A stretch of 64,000 nucleotides of DNA from assembly GCA_914767715.1 (NCBI GenBank), contig OU612070.1, positions 18,836,025 through 18,900,024 of the forward strand, written 5' to 3'. The number at the start of each line of letters is the position of its first letter. Position 1 is the stretch's first letter. The notes below the pieces were generated by a model, which did not search any database, was not told the DNA's origin, and worked only from the letters and a program-made list of their open reading frames with translations. Made by a program: the position numbers and the translations under genes. Below are positions 1 to 11,720 of the stretch, in pieces. The stretch comes from Membranipora membranacea (lineage: Eukaryota; Bryozoa; Gymnolaemata; Cheilostomatida; Membraniporidae).

Positions 1-1913
1 TCCCTTTTACTGAGCAGTACGCTGGCTGTACTGTCATCAATCCGGTAAGAAAATATTTAAATATCAGATGATAATTAAACTCTTTATTTTGGGCAGACGA
101 TATCATCCTGGTCAAATGTTTTACATGGTGTGCATGAGGAATTACGGAAAATGTTGGTGAATGATGAGGTAGAAGCCTCTTTTATTATTTATTGTGCTAG
201 TATAGGAAAGGAACTCTTGATTTCAATTCTGAAAAGGCCCATATGCATTTGATCAAGTTTAATCAAATTTGCTCCTACCCTACTGGTGAAGCAGCTCCGG
301 CTCGGAAAGGGCAACTCCAAATTCAGGCAAATTGGATCAAAATTGAGCTAAATACACATAGTTTGGTAACTTCGGTGCGGGTGTTACGCATCATTGGTGT
401 CATTAGATAGCTTGGAAATTTTAACGTGCAAGAGTCGGCAATCTAGTGTCACACCTAGCTCAGAGATTTAGATATGGGTGGTCTAATGACACAAGTGATG
501 GCACTTCATTATTGGTGGTCCTTAGCTATTGGTGTCAATCCATATTATTATTATCTCTACCATTCACTACATTAACAATGTTTTATACTACATTAACTAC
601 ATTAACTACATTAACTACATTAACAATGTTTTATACTACATTAACTACATTAACTACATTAACAATGTTTTATACAGTTTGCTTTAGGAAAATAACAAAA
701 CGCATAGCTACGGTTATTCTTGTTATTAGGATATTGTGCTGATATTTCACAAATAACCATTATAGTGATAATAGTGATTTCACCTTAATATCTCATTATT
801 AGATAATGGGTTGGAGTTATCAGTTCATGCTGTAAATACGTTTAGTCCCTATTAAATTCCCATCTATATTTATAGGTCTAAATTAGAATTTATATATTTA
901 ACTTACTATGTATGTATATATATTAATACTCACTCACCGGTTTTCTCTTCTCATAAGCAAATAGCTTCAAAATTCTTTGCGAATCACCAATGTGGTTAAA
1001 AAATTATTCCGAGAATAGATATTTTTCCCAGGGTGGAATAAATTTAGTGCATAAAAACGTGATTTTGGTAACAATGCTGAACAATTGAAAAAGATTTTTG
1101 TTTTGTCTGTCAAATCATAATAGAGCAAAAGTTCATGTTGCAATTGACTTCTGTGTGATTAATTTTACATTTCAAAGCTCAGAATAATTATCCAGGTCCT
1201 GAAAAGTAAAAAGTACAACTGGCAGTATAAAAGTACACGAAATCACACCACATATGTAATAAGCAGATTTCGGTCACATGGCTATTGTTTAAAAGTCCTT
1301 TACTTAGATTTGTATCGTGGGAAAGGAAAGTGCTTCTGCAGTTGAAGCGGGCAAAAAATTACAATACTATAGTTTATTTCCTTTTGACATGGATATTTTG
1401 TAGTTATAAAATAATTATGAAACCCAAAATGGTAGAAAGCCAACAATTAAAATAAAAATTTTCACACAACACAAATTTGCATTGGTTATGGAAATACGAT
1501 GAAATCATTTTAGGGAGTTCTGACACCTAAATTATTTCTTATAGTCCATTTTAGGTTCATATTAAACTAATTTTTGAAAGAAAAGCGATGATTTTCTCAT
1601 AAGGAAACTCCTTGATTATTGGGTCATTTCAACAAATTTTTTATCATGTTACATTGTTTTTGATCAAGTACTTTTTGGGAGCAAGAGTTATTGATGCCTC
1701 TGGCACTATTTCAACAATGTCTTCACTCACCAGTCACCGCAGCTAGGGTACCTGTAACCTCCCAATCCTGTGCCGTGATTTTTAATCCCTGTACGTTTTT
1801 GTTTGTTTCAGAGCTCTTTTCCTGGTCATAAGTTCTCTTTCAAAGTTTACTACCCAGCTAGCAACGAGATTGAAGACAGCGTGGTCACCGATGATATGCT
1901 GCTAAACAGCTGA
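1..1913 (+). CDS. POLE2: POLE2, upstream copy, 3' end only (last part of penultimate exon plus last exon)
   Basis: Coding parts are 1-44 and 1812-1913 (stop TGA at 1911-1913), joined in phase 0 across an intron with a GTAAGA donor and a TTTGTTTCAG acceptor. The last exon encodes SSFPGHKFSFKVYYP and the rest of the conserved C-terminus of the Pol epsilon B subunit; human POLE2 has a closely similar FSFKVFYP stretch. Compared with the downstream copy, the partial exon has one Ala/Ser replacement (GCT/TCT) and the last exon one synonymous change. The rest of this gene lies left of the window, so its integrity cannot be judged. Confidence 0.9.
565..675. repeat. 9-bp ATTAACTAC minisatellite in the last POLE2 intron, expanded in copy 1
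   Basis: Runs of ATTAACTAC alternate with ATTAACAATGTTTTATACT. The matching site in copy 2 (near 37035-37060) has a single ACTACATTAACAATG and no array. The open frame through it is an accident of the 9-bp period. Confidence 0.9.
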
Positions 1914-2652
1914 AAACTCTCGTGGATATGAATGGATTATCAACACTGTAGATATGCAGAAAGACGCAATGTTTTGGAGAGAAGGTGTTCTATATTACAT
2001 TTTGTGGTCACAAAATACTCGACGAGAAGACAACTCCCAATAGGGGTCCATGATTATTTTTTTCTTTGATAACTCGAACGCTTTGAGTTTTCTTCTGTTC
2101 TATTTATGGGTCAGGTCTTTTTTATTTGACCGATATTGAAAGACCAACCTTCATTGCATGAACATGAAAGGAGCAAATGTTAGAATTTTATAGCCCTTTT
2201 TGTCACCCTGCTCAAGGCCACCTTTTGTTTTGTGACCCTGTTGTGTAAATTCTCAATGGAAAATTTTTTACAACTCATTATTTATTACATGATCACTAAT
2301 GACCCACTTGAGAATTTTGAAAATCTGCCAGAATCTGTCTTTTGGTGTCAAATTAGAGGTCATCAAAACTATTATGTAGCATATTTTTCCTGAAGGACAC
2401 AATTTCTGGCCTCATATTAACAATAGTGACAATATAAGTGAGAAAGCAGAAGAAATCATTTCCTAGTAATTGTGTTCACAAAGGGTGTTAACAGGCTTTG
2501 TGCCAAATTGAACTTTTTCTTCCATTTGTTTAGCAGGGATTTTAAATATTTTATGGCAGGATTTTCTTTACTCCACCTTAAATTACACCATTCATATCCT
2601 GTTGTTGAGTTTCCCTTATTTGGCCTCGACCTCGGGTTCCACGCCCACTGGC

Positions 2653-2658
2653 AATAAA
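2653..2658 (+). other. Possible POLE2 polyadenylation signal, upstream copy
   Basis: First canonical AATAAA downstream of the POLE2 stop, about 740 nt away, conserved at 39496-39501 in the second copy. The distance is long, so a variant signal nearer the stop is possible. Confidence 0.3.
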
Positions 2659-4662
2659 ATACCGATTTTCAGGAAAAATGAAAATCGAAAAAACATGTTG
2701 TTGTGTTTTTAAAAGATTTCTTTTCGATTGCAGCGCCAAAATTAGCGCTTCTAAGAAACGCATGATTCTTAAGTTCTAGGTCACCCCAAGATAAACTTTG
2801 TCAAAATAAACACAATCTTATACTTGGAAATTTGCAGGTTTTTATGTTATTAGCGATGTAGCTAAACTTCAGGCAGGAGTAGAATTACACCTAATGGGTA
2901 GAGAATTCGAATTCTAAAATATATCATTTTGACTGCACAAAATTCATCAATGCTACATAGCATGACACATTTCCCGAAATGGGCGAGTTGCATTTAGTTT
3001 TAAAAGGTTTCAACCTTTATACTCTCATATCAATTTTAATCTATTTCTGTAAGACAACAATTTTCTGGGAATTTATAAAAAATTATCTTTAGCTGGTAAG
3101 CTATCTGTCAAAGGGTACAATGTCAAAAATATCGCTCCACGTGATAGGCGAAGAAATGGGCATGTCACAACTCACTTTTTATTCAGCATGGTAGCCATAA
3201 CATTTTAGAAAATGGCAAGAACACAAAAAACATCAACATTAAATCCTGCTGCCAAACCACAATGCAAAGATTTATCTAGATCATATTGTATTCTTACATA
3301 ATGATTTGCACGGCTCCAATCAATATTTTTTGCTTTTTACACCAGTTTTGACTAGAACATTGCATTCATACGCATACATGTTTCGAGCAAATTAGTTCTG
3401 TTTTCAATTTCCACAATTGGAGCGCAAGTATGGATGTATGTATTTATGAGCTCAATTTGATTGGAGAGTAAATGACTTTTGTTGAGAACACTACCACTAG
3501 GTTAAGGGCATCTGTGATCTGGTTGCTACGAGCATGCATCCTTGATTGAATTTCAGTACAGTATTGGAATTAACTTTGACTATTTCAATTATGGTATACT
3601 ACCTGAGTGTAAATGATGCTTTATATCAGAATATATAAGTATGCTTTCTCCTTTTTGCCTGGATTTGAAGTTGCTTCCCCATTATCATTATCGGCTTTCA
3701 TTTATACAGCCAAGGGTAAAAATTGAGAGAACTTGATATAGCCTGTTGTCAATCTGTGTATATCATGAGTCAATGGAAGTTGGTAGAGATAAGTCCCAGT
3801 TCTTCGCTTGTGTTTAGTGGGTTTTGCCTATTTGTTTGGCTAGGTATCCATTTCGAAGAAATAATTGAACGTTGTCATTATCATTATTAAGTTTAGGGGC
3901 AAGGCAGCTGGTATCATTCGAAGTCAATCAGCCAGAAAATTTATCAGCACAAAAGGGGTTAACTTTCCCATTTCTGGCTTTATTTTCACATCTTACGGGA
4001 CGAATACGCAATAATGTGCTGCTCAAGCCTTTACACTAACTCTGTTTTTTTGTGAAAAACGCCCAGATTTGCTCGCAATATCCGGTCCATCCTAGTTTTT
4101 GACTTATCTACTTTAATCCTTGTAACACTGCCGTGCCATAGGCCCCGTAACCATAGCTGAGTCTCCACATGGGTACAGAAGTTATATAACAATATTATCT
4201 GCACACGTTACGCGCAAACAATGCTGCCACACTTTGTAGCAATCTGCTCAACTTAAATCAAAACACAGCTTATATTCATAACGAACCTGATGTTTTACAT
4301 ATTATGATCTTGGATTTATAGGGTATAGATGGGTCTTGACATTTGAGCACACGAAGAGCACTTAAATGATTCTTAAACAGTCATCATCTTGAGGCTAATT
4401 GGCAGCGTAAACGTCATGTTATGAATATGATTCGTCGTAAATCTACCATCAACCTTATTATTTTTGTTTTCCTTTTTTTCATTGTGTCGGCTAGCTGTGA
4501 TTTTAACTTAGTTCAGCAGGAAATAACATCTTATAACATCTGCTAGTTGTGTCGGAGTTTTAGTTTTTGCGGATTTTTGTCTCCAGCTTTTGTTAGAGGT
4601 AAGTTTTTTTGTTACGATCAACACTCTCCTCTCATACTGGGTTGAAGGGTGAATGTACTTTT

Positions 4663-4950
4663 TTATCCCACCTCGATTTGATATAAATCACAAAATTCTT
4701 TCTGGAGTTTGCCCTTTATTGATTGCCAGCCAAGTCTTTCTTTCAGCTTGACAACTGCTGATATTTTAGGCGCATAATTATTATCCAATCTCAATTTCCC
4801 CCAGGTCCTTTTTTGCATTGCCAACCACAAATTATGTTCATTTGATATTTTGATGAAGATGCTAACAAAAACAGAAGGCAGCAGTGTAGATAGAAATTTG
4901 CCTATCAATGGAAATGACATCCAAACATCACCAAGTAAACGGGCTTTCAA
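4663..4950 (-). pseudogene. Possible non-LTR retrotransposon (LINE) remnant
   Basis: The minus strand encodes a 95-aa frame with MQKRTWGKLRLDNNYAP, then VVKLKERLGWQSIKGKL and LYQI. This recalls the conserved segment after the reverse transcriptase domain of LINE ORF2 proteins (QRRxxRF, LGWxSLxxRR, LYKI). In copy 2 the Trp of GWQS has become a stop and one base is lost, so it is decaying. No adjacent reverse transcriptase motifs were seen. Confidence 0.35.
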
Positions 4951-7900
4951 TTGAAGATCTGTTTTGCAAACATGACATTTCGTCGTATTGATTTTGTTTT
5001 TCTTTTCGGTAATAAAGAGCTTTGGTGAACTTCCTATTATTACACATCAGTTATTTTTGCTCAGCAGGCAAGCAGCGGACACTTACAGGTCAAGAAAAAG
5101 AACAGCAGGAAAGGTAAGTAGATCATAGTTGACAGGTTTTTACCTGTGACACTTTATTGGTTTGATTTTCAGAGGATTAATGCTCTTCTTTTTTAGCAGC
5201 TATCAAAGTCAGAACCCTACAAAAGTTTATGTACCAGGCAGTGCATTTTGACAGGCATCTAACCGGTTGCATAAATGAGGAAAGTTTGTTACAAAGTTAT
5301 CACATGTTATAATTATTTCAGTTTTCCTATTACCAACTTCCCTTATAACTTCATGTAAAACCCTACTGTCATTTGTCATTTCGGTATCCTAAAAATTGTT
5401 TTCACCCAGATTTTGATATCATACAAGTTCAGGGTTACATAAAAATCCCACCCCTCACTGATTTCAAAGCTAACTCAGATCCTATTTTTGTTTTGTAACA
5501 TTTTTAATGGCATCAGCAGCAAACGTACGACAGCTGAGTTTTTTGCTCCACTTCCTGTTGAAAGCTGATACTCCAGTACTGTGGTTAATTTCAGCTGACT
5601 TTATCTCAGCTCGGTATTCATAATTTATGTGTTTATCCTCACTTCATTCGCTGTCACCTCAACGCATTTAGGTGCTAATCTAATGAGCCACAGTGGAATA
5701 CAATACCCCTCCTTGACAAAGTGTGACAAGCCTGCGATGTTACTGTATCTGCTGCGCTAACTGTTAGTATGTTTGTACAGTGTGTAGGGCACAAGACCTC
5801 ATCAATTGCCACGTGCCACTTGATAGAGCAATTCAACTCTTGATAACAAAACCCTTATCCATGGCTTTATCCGTATCAAGTATCATTTGGATTATTACCT
5901 ACATTTGTGTTGGGTTCCCCATAGCACCATTCTATTCATATAAATACAGCTAGCCTTTAATTTTGTAGAACCAGAATGTGAGAATTTGATTTTATGCCAT
6001 TACTTTTTCTGTCATCTATCCGCCACGTGATTGGTTACTGTATCATTGACAAAATCGCAATAGTAGGCAGATGTCCATTTTTTGTTAGCTAACAAAAATT
6101 TTATTCCTTTCAAGATAGCTGTATGTTCAACAACACGAGGCATATGTCTCACATCAAAGCAAAGAAATTTACTTGTCTTTCAAAATATCAAACTTTTCAA
6201 AATAAATGCTGCCTTTGACAGATTTTTCGCTTACCTAGGGGAAACCTTGAAAGGTGTGCCCTCATTGTATCGATACTAGAGATTTGACTGCAGTGAGTGA
6301 ATAGTGGACTTATAGGTATGAAGTATCAACCCTAATCAGAATATGAGGTAGCCAGTCAGTACATATCATCTCAAGATGGTCCCGTATCTCCCTCCTCTCC
6401 AGTAATCATTTCAGTTATTGAGAATTTAACTGCTAGTTGAAGGGGTTACCTACACATAGTAATATGGCGATAAGACTGTGTATGGTAATCTTTGGTGAGA
6501 ATCAAGATATTAGCCCCTAAACTTGTAAATAAACTATGCCAAATTTGGGATTTGTAAAGATTCAAAGAATTCAAACATTTTTTGACTTTTATTTTGCTTT
6601 GATTTGTTAATTTTTGAAGTCCCCAAACAATCAATTCCACATAGGTCTCACTCTCTTTTTAACATCATACACTTCTATATTTCATTTTGCTACCTCTAAA
6701 CACGGAGTTATCAATAATGAGATGGTATGCCCAGCTGACTATACGAGGTATAATTAAGACTCGGAGGAGGTAACTCTACCTGAAAAGAGACGCCTTTTGT
6801 TGGTATTCAGCATAGCGATATAGTTTGGGACACAAACCTCCTGGATATGCTGAGCTCCATAGTAACATCGTCTTCCCTTCCACCCCCTATTTATGGTCAC
6901 AACTCTTAAACTTGAGCTGTGTTGTTTATGTTGTTTGTACTGCAGTTCCACTTTTTCCCATTTGATTCACTGCGTAAGAAGACTTGAGGAACTTTGAAAA
7001 CAACTTGATATGAAACCTCAGTTCAACCTGCAACTTTTCAACACTGGCTGCACCAGAATTCAATTCTCACCGTAATCTGCATGTCGTACTTATCTTCTCT
7101 TTGGTTGAGCTGTCAAAACAGGTATGACACAGCTCATCAAAAGAGCACCTTGTGACACCTTCGCCACAAATAGATTTGATTTCAATAAACACAACTCCTT
7201 GTCTCCTAAGTGTGGGAAAGTGGAAACGGGAAACATGTCACTTTTTAAAACTGTTGATGGGACTTTCAAAACAAGCACTAAAGTCATTGCAACATGGGGT
7301 TGAGAACTGGCAAAAGTTTCTAGGATCTGATTAAGGAGTTTTTTTATTTTTTGTTTCATCCATATTGTCACCCTAACATGATGTGGTGAGGTCATAGAAA
7401 TGTGATGACACAAAGATTGTAAACATATTTTTGAGCCCCAGACAAGTTGGGACCCTCTCTGAAAGTGTCGATTAGCAGAGGTATAGTAGTGATTGCCCTG
7501 CAGGTACTTGAATTCCCAAAGCTTTGTCAGAAACGGTCCTAAAAAATTGGAAATTGCTCCGTTCCTGACTTCCTAGAAATCTACTTTTTATTGACATTGC
7601 TGGCCGCATCCGATGACCCCTTCCTATAACTTAGCCAAGCTGCCAGCTTGAGGGCACTAGCAAACAGCATCGATGGGGGTGGGGAACGTAACAAATCCCA
7701 ATTGGAGATGTTGGAGCGCTCAAATTACCTAGCTCCTTACCTAGCCATGGTGCCATAAACCTCTAGGGCCCAGAGGACTTTTCTCCCCCTCATAGTTTCA
7801 GGTTACTTCTAGCAAGCATCCAATTAATTGTGTTATCCTATGGAAAGAGCTTTCAAGTTTTCCGAAATCAAAATTTTAACGAGCTGCCCTAAAATTAAAA

Positions 7901-10057
7901 TTAAAGGTCTGTAAGATGTGCACAAACTAAGGACCCTAGCAATACCAACAAGACTATATTTGTCATCGAAAGAGTGGTGTCAAATAAATCTAAAGCAGGA
8001 TTCATTCGACTGTTCATGCTATGTTTGCTGCTGTTGCCTCAACAATGCAGCAGATTAGACATTTATAATCCACCCACCTAAATGCCTAATCCATACCAAC
8101 TGCTCCTAAATTCCCAAAATCTCTCTGACACCCACCATGATACCAGATTTCAGTACACAACAAAGCAAGATGCAGTCATCATGTATTAGTCAGAAGCTAA
8201 TCAAGCCTTTATATCATGAATTTTATTGGTTTTATTCAGCCCTTATCCGTATATGATCTCTTTAATGCTGCTATCTCAAATGCACTTGTCCTATTGGGGT
8301 CTCAAGATAAAAACATAATTAAAATGTATGTCATCCTTATAATCCGTTGTATTTGCCCTATCAAAGTACATCAATACCTCTATGCTCCAATAAATACCTC
8401 CCAACACCGCTATACAGCCAATCATACAGGGCACTGAGGATGACAATATTCTTGTGTAGATCTTCAGATATTGATGGTATCGTTATTTACATGTTTCCCT
8501 ATACTAAATCATGTGTATATAACACAATATGTGGCATTGTTAATGTTCATTCTATGGCAACTTATTCGACATGCAACTCTAAGTTTGACATTGGTGAAAC
8601 AACTGTTCGCGAACAATAGCAGCACGATATTCGCTTATCCGTCATTGGTGATTGTATGTCAGTGCTGAAAGACTTGCCCATCTTCGCTGAGAAATTTAGC
8701 GTGAATCATTTTGTTGAAAGCAGTCAACAAGGCGGGAACAACATCAGGTGATCGTCAGTAGATAAACTCGCTGGGCCTTCACTGAGATCTACGGATTTAT
8801 CTAACTGCTTTTCTGGTTACAGATTTCTTGGATAAGTTGAAAAATTCTCTGGTTCGAGAGTAACATTCAAGTTTTGGAGTTAAGATTTTCAACTGGACCA
8901 GTCTATCAAGGTATGAATATTCTTTTACCTGTATCTTACAGTCATGTATATACGGTGTATGTTGCTATATTTTATCTCTGTCCTGACACATGGACTTACA
9001 CATACTTTCCGCAATGTGGGTTGGCAACCTTCACATGCCCTCTTGGACTTGGAGGGCCATGTTTGGGGATTTTTGTATATTTTTTGGCGAAGTAGGTTGT
9101 TGTGGAACATGTACTCAGTGATGCTAAATATAAGACTTCTAGATATGTGAAAGTCGAAAGCAAACTGTTGCAGCCCTAGCGCTGCTGTAGCTTTCTCAAA
9201 ATATTTATCATAACTGGTTAAATTGGCAGGTCTAACTTCACTTCATTTCTTGACCTTTATTCAGGCAAGTTCTTCCCTCTAAAAATCATCTTTTTGAAGC
9301 AGCTGAGTTAAGGCCCAATTATTGCCTGAAGCTAGCCATAAAATTCAGCTTGTCTTTGGTTTTCAAGTGCTAACAAATTGAGTAAAACCCATTGTTGTAA
9401 CATCACTAATAGCCTTGCTACACACAGCTACAATAACACTAAGATAATAAAGTGCTTGTTAGTAAAGAATAAATAATTAGTTATGTTATCTTTGCAAGAG
9501 ATGACTAATTAGTTCATTTAAAACAAGAATAGCTGGTTATTTATCTAATACTGGTTGTCCTAAAGGGGGTAAGGAGGTCTAGCCCCTAACCACAACTTGA
9601 TTTTTGTTATTTTGTGGTGACACATAAGTGTGCCGAGGCACTGGGTGGCTGATGCGACTAATTTTGTTGTAAACTGACACCTCTATCTTGGATTCAATGT
9701 GATGTTTTGCCGTGCATTCAAACATCTTTATATTTGTACGTAGAATGTCCCCAAATTCATTGCTAGTCTAAGCAACATAATGGTATACATTGTGGCAAGG
9801 CATTGTTTCCCAGCAAACTCGCTTACACTTGTCCATACCCCAGAAAAGTAGAGAGGAAAAGTGGGAAAGTTTGTCATTTTGCCAAGCCTTGAATTAGTGA
9901 AATTTAATGCTAGATAACATTTTTGACCACTTAACATTAATGAACTCCCTCCCAAACTCCCTAACTCCCTCCGAAAATCTGTGCAGCATTAAAGTGAACT
10001 CTAGATGAAATTTACACATTTACACCTTCTGGGAAAAATCTGAAGTTTGCTGTAACC

Positions 10058-10090
10058 AGGGAGGGTGGGAGGGTATATCCCACCCTCCCT
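10058..10090. repeat. G-rich hairpin with G-quadruplex motif
   Basis: AGGGAGGGTGGGA (10058-10070) and TCCCACCCTCCCT (10078-10090) are perfect 13-bp inverted repeats around the loop GGGTATA. The plus strand at 10059-10073 is GGGAGGGTGGGAGGG, a four-run G3 tract with 1-nt loops. In copy 2 the G tract is intact (46909-46923), but one base of the opposite arm is changed. Confidence 0.85.
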
Positions 10091-10749
10091 GCTGTAACCT
10101 TCCTCTAAGAACTATTGGCGGGATTCCTTGGTAGAAGGGAGTCTCAGGCCACCTTTGATTAGATGACAGCTTGTTATACTGAAGGGTTTCTTCATCCCAA
10201 ATCTCTCAATTTATCTGGTTTATCTTAAAACAGCTTGAGTTGACAAGCAGATAAAAAACTCATTCATCTCCAATAACACTTGAGCGTGATTGACTGCTGA
10301 CTAATTCTCAGATCAAGGAATATTTTTGGGCAAATCATGGCCGAGGTTATTATAAATTTACACATTGGCTAATTATTTTCCCTCTTGTCATTCAGCTTAA
10401 AAATTGAAGAATTGGCATGCACTCAGTTTTGTTGATTATTTTCTTATGCGACACACCAATGGTTGAGGCTATCAAAGACAGCTGTTACGCACATACAAGT
10501 ACGTATGATTTCATGCCCCTCTTGAAGTATTCACATACATCACACATAATTCACACGATGCATTTGTTAGCCCCGGACATGTGTATTTTATGGCCATATG
10601 AAATACTTAGTTTTATATTTGCCGCTCAACAGACTTATCCTATGTTTATTGAAGATTAATATGACCAATTAATGGTGATGATCTTTCAGGTGCTCAGCTA
10701 TTTTTTGCTCAACACAATTCAACACTTATCCAAAGGCAGATTTCCTAAG

Positions 10750-10857
10750 TTATGTAATAATAAAGAACTGTAATAATAAAGTTATGTAATAATAAGAATG
10801 TAATAATAAAGTTATGTAATAATAAAGAATGTAATAATTATTACATTATTACATTAT
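10750..10857. repeat. TAATAATAAAGTTATG array, copy 1 only
   Basis: About 100 bp of imperfect repeats of TAATAATAAAG(TTATG), ending in an inverted TAATTATTACATTATTACAT. Copy 2 has only TTATGTAATATGATTAAATT at this site (near 47600), so this is a copy-specific expansion or insertion. Confidence 0.85.
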
Positions 10858-11587
10858 GATTAAATTATGTAGCGACTTTCAACAGAGTAGTGTTTCAGCT
10901 GTCTCACTGTGGCATCTCAAGCATAGTTACATGGGCACAAATTTGGGTGTGCCGCGCATCTTAGTTTTGTTTCCCAACCCCCTTGACCCGGGATCACTCC
11001 TTACAAATTCAGCTCCGACTTAAAACCACTTTACAATCACCAAGTGTGATACTCAGCCAACAATTACTCTCACTTTCCTCAACAACTTCTTCACAGCATA
11101 CTGTCAGCGCGGCTGTTTCCATTTAGAGCTCAAGCACCTCCAATCGGTCTCATTCGACGCTATCTCCTACTACTGTTATTAGAAATGGTCTTTGGCAGTT
11201 CTGTATGGTATTGAGTTCTTTCTTCACCAGAAACATACCAAACACAGCACACCACACACGGTACAGTGCTTGTCCGACTCTCCACAGGACGTGTCCATGC
11301 ACCACAGGAGATGTCTGAGCTTCTAACAAACTTGATCCTTCCTCTTCCTTTCCAAACCAACCAAACAACATGTAGTTGATTTGTAATATGTATATGATGT
11401 GTTTTTTACCATCGAAAGTTCATATAGTCTTATAGTACATATTCTTGTTTTGATGCAGCTACTTTTGGGCTAATTTCTCAAAGCACTCTTTCCTGGCACA
11501 ATTGTACCAGCTAAGAAATGAAACACAGAAACCATTTCTTTCTTAGATGTTGTGGGAGAACTGAAATGACCTGATTTCTACGTAATC

Positions 11588-11720
11588 ATGATGTCTGCCA
11601 GATTTACTTCGACAGCTCTTCTTCTCTCAAGCCTTGTCGGAGTTGTGATGTCATTATGTGAGTTTGGAGGCGATATCTGTAACTGGAATACACGTGGATT
11701 TGAATCGACCCATGTTCAAG
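11588..11720 (+). CDS. MAM receptor copy 1, exon 1: signal peptide and MAM domain 1 start
   Basis: ATG ATG opens a basic-then-hydrophobic leader (MMSARF, then TALLLSSLVGVV) with probable cleavage near MSL. CEFGGDICNWNTRGF follows, the C-x-F-x(n)-C-x-W opening typical of MAM domains. The donor is GTATGT, phase 1. A second Met at codon 2 could also start translation. The leader differs from copy 2 by one Met/Thr replacement. Confidence 0.85.

Larger units (their letters stand above)
1914..11587. other. Intergenic spacer, copy 1 (POLE2 to MAM receptor)
   Basis: No convincing gene. Short open frames occur on both strands, and most are broken or altered in copy 2. It contains a possible LINE remnant (4663-4950), a G-rich hairpin (10058-10090), a TAATAA-rich array (10750-10857) and a minus-strand frame with only silent copy differences (7090-7413). 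The first AATAAA after the POLE2 stop is at 2653. Confidence 0.7.

Noticed and set aside
446-742. 98-codon frame with Thr-Thr-Leu repeats
   Set aside because: Produced by the 9-bp minisatellite in a POLE2 intron. Copy 2 lacks the array.
11150-11371. Minus-strand frame starting MLFGWFGKEEEG as a divergent gene next to the receptor promoter
   Set aside because: Most of the few differences between copies change amino acids (Glu/Lys, Arg/Cys, Met/Thr), there is no family match, and no downstream exon was found.
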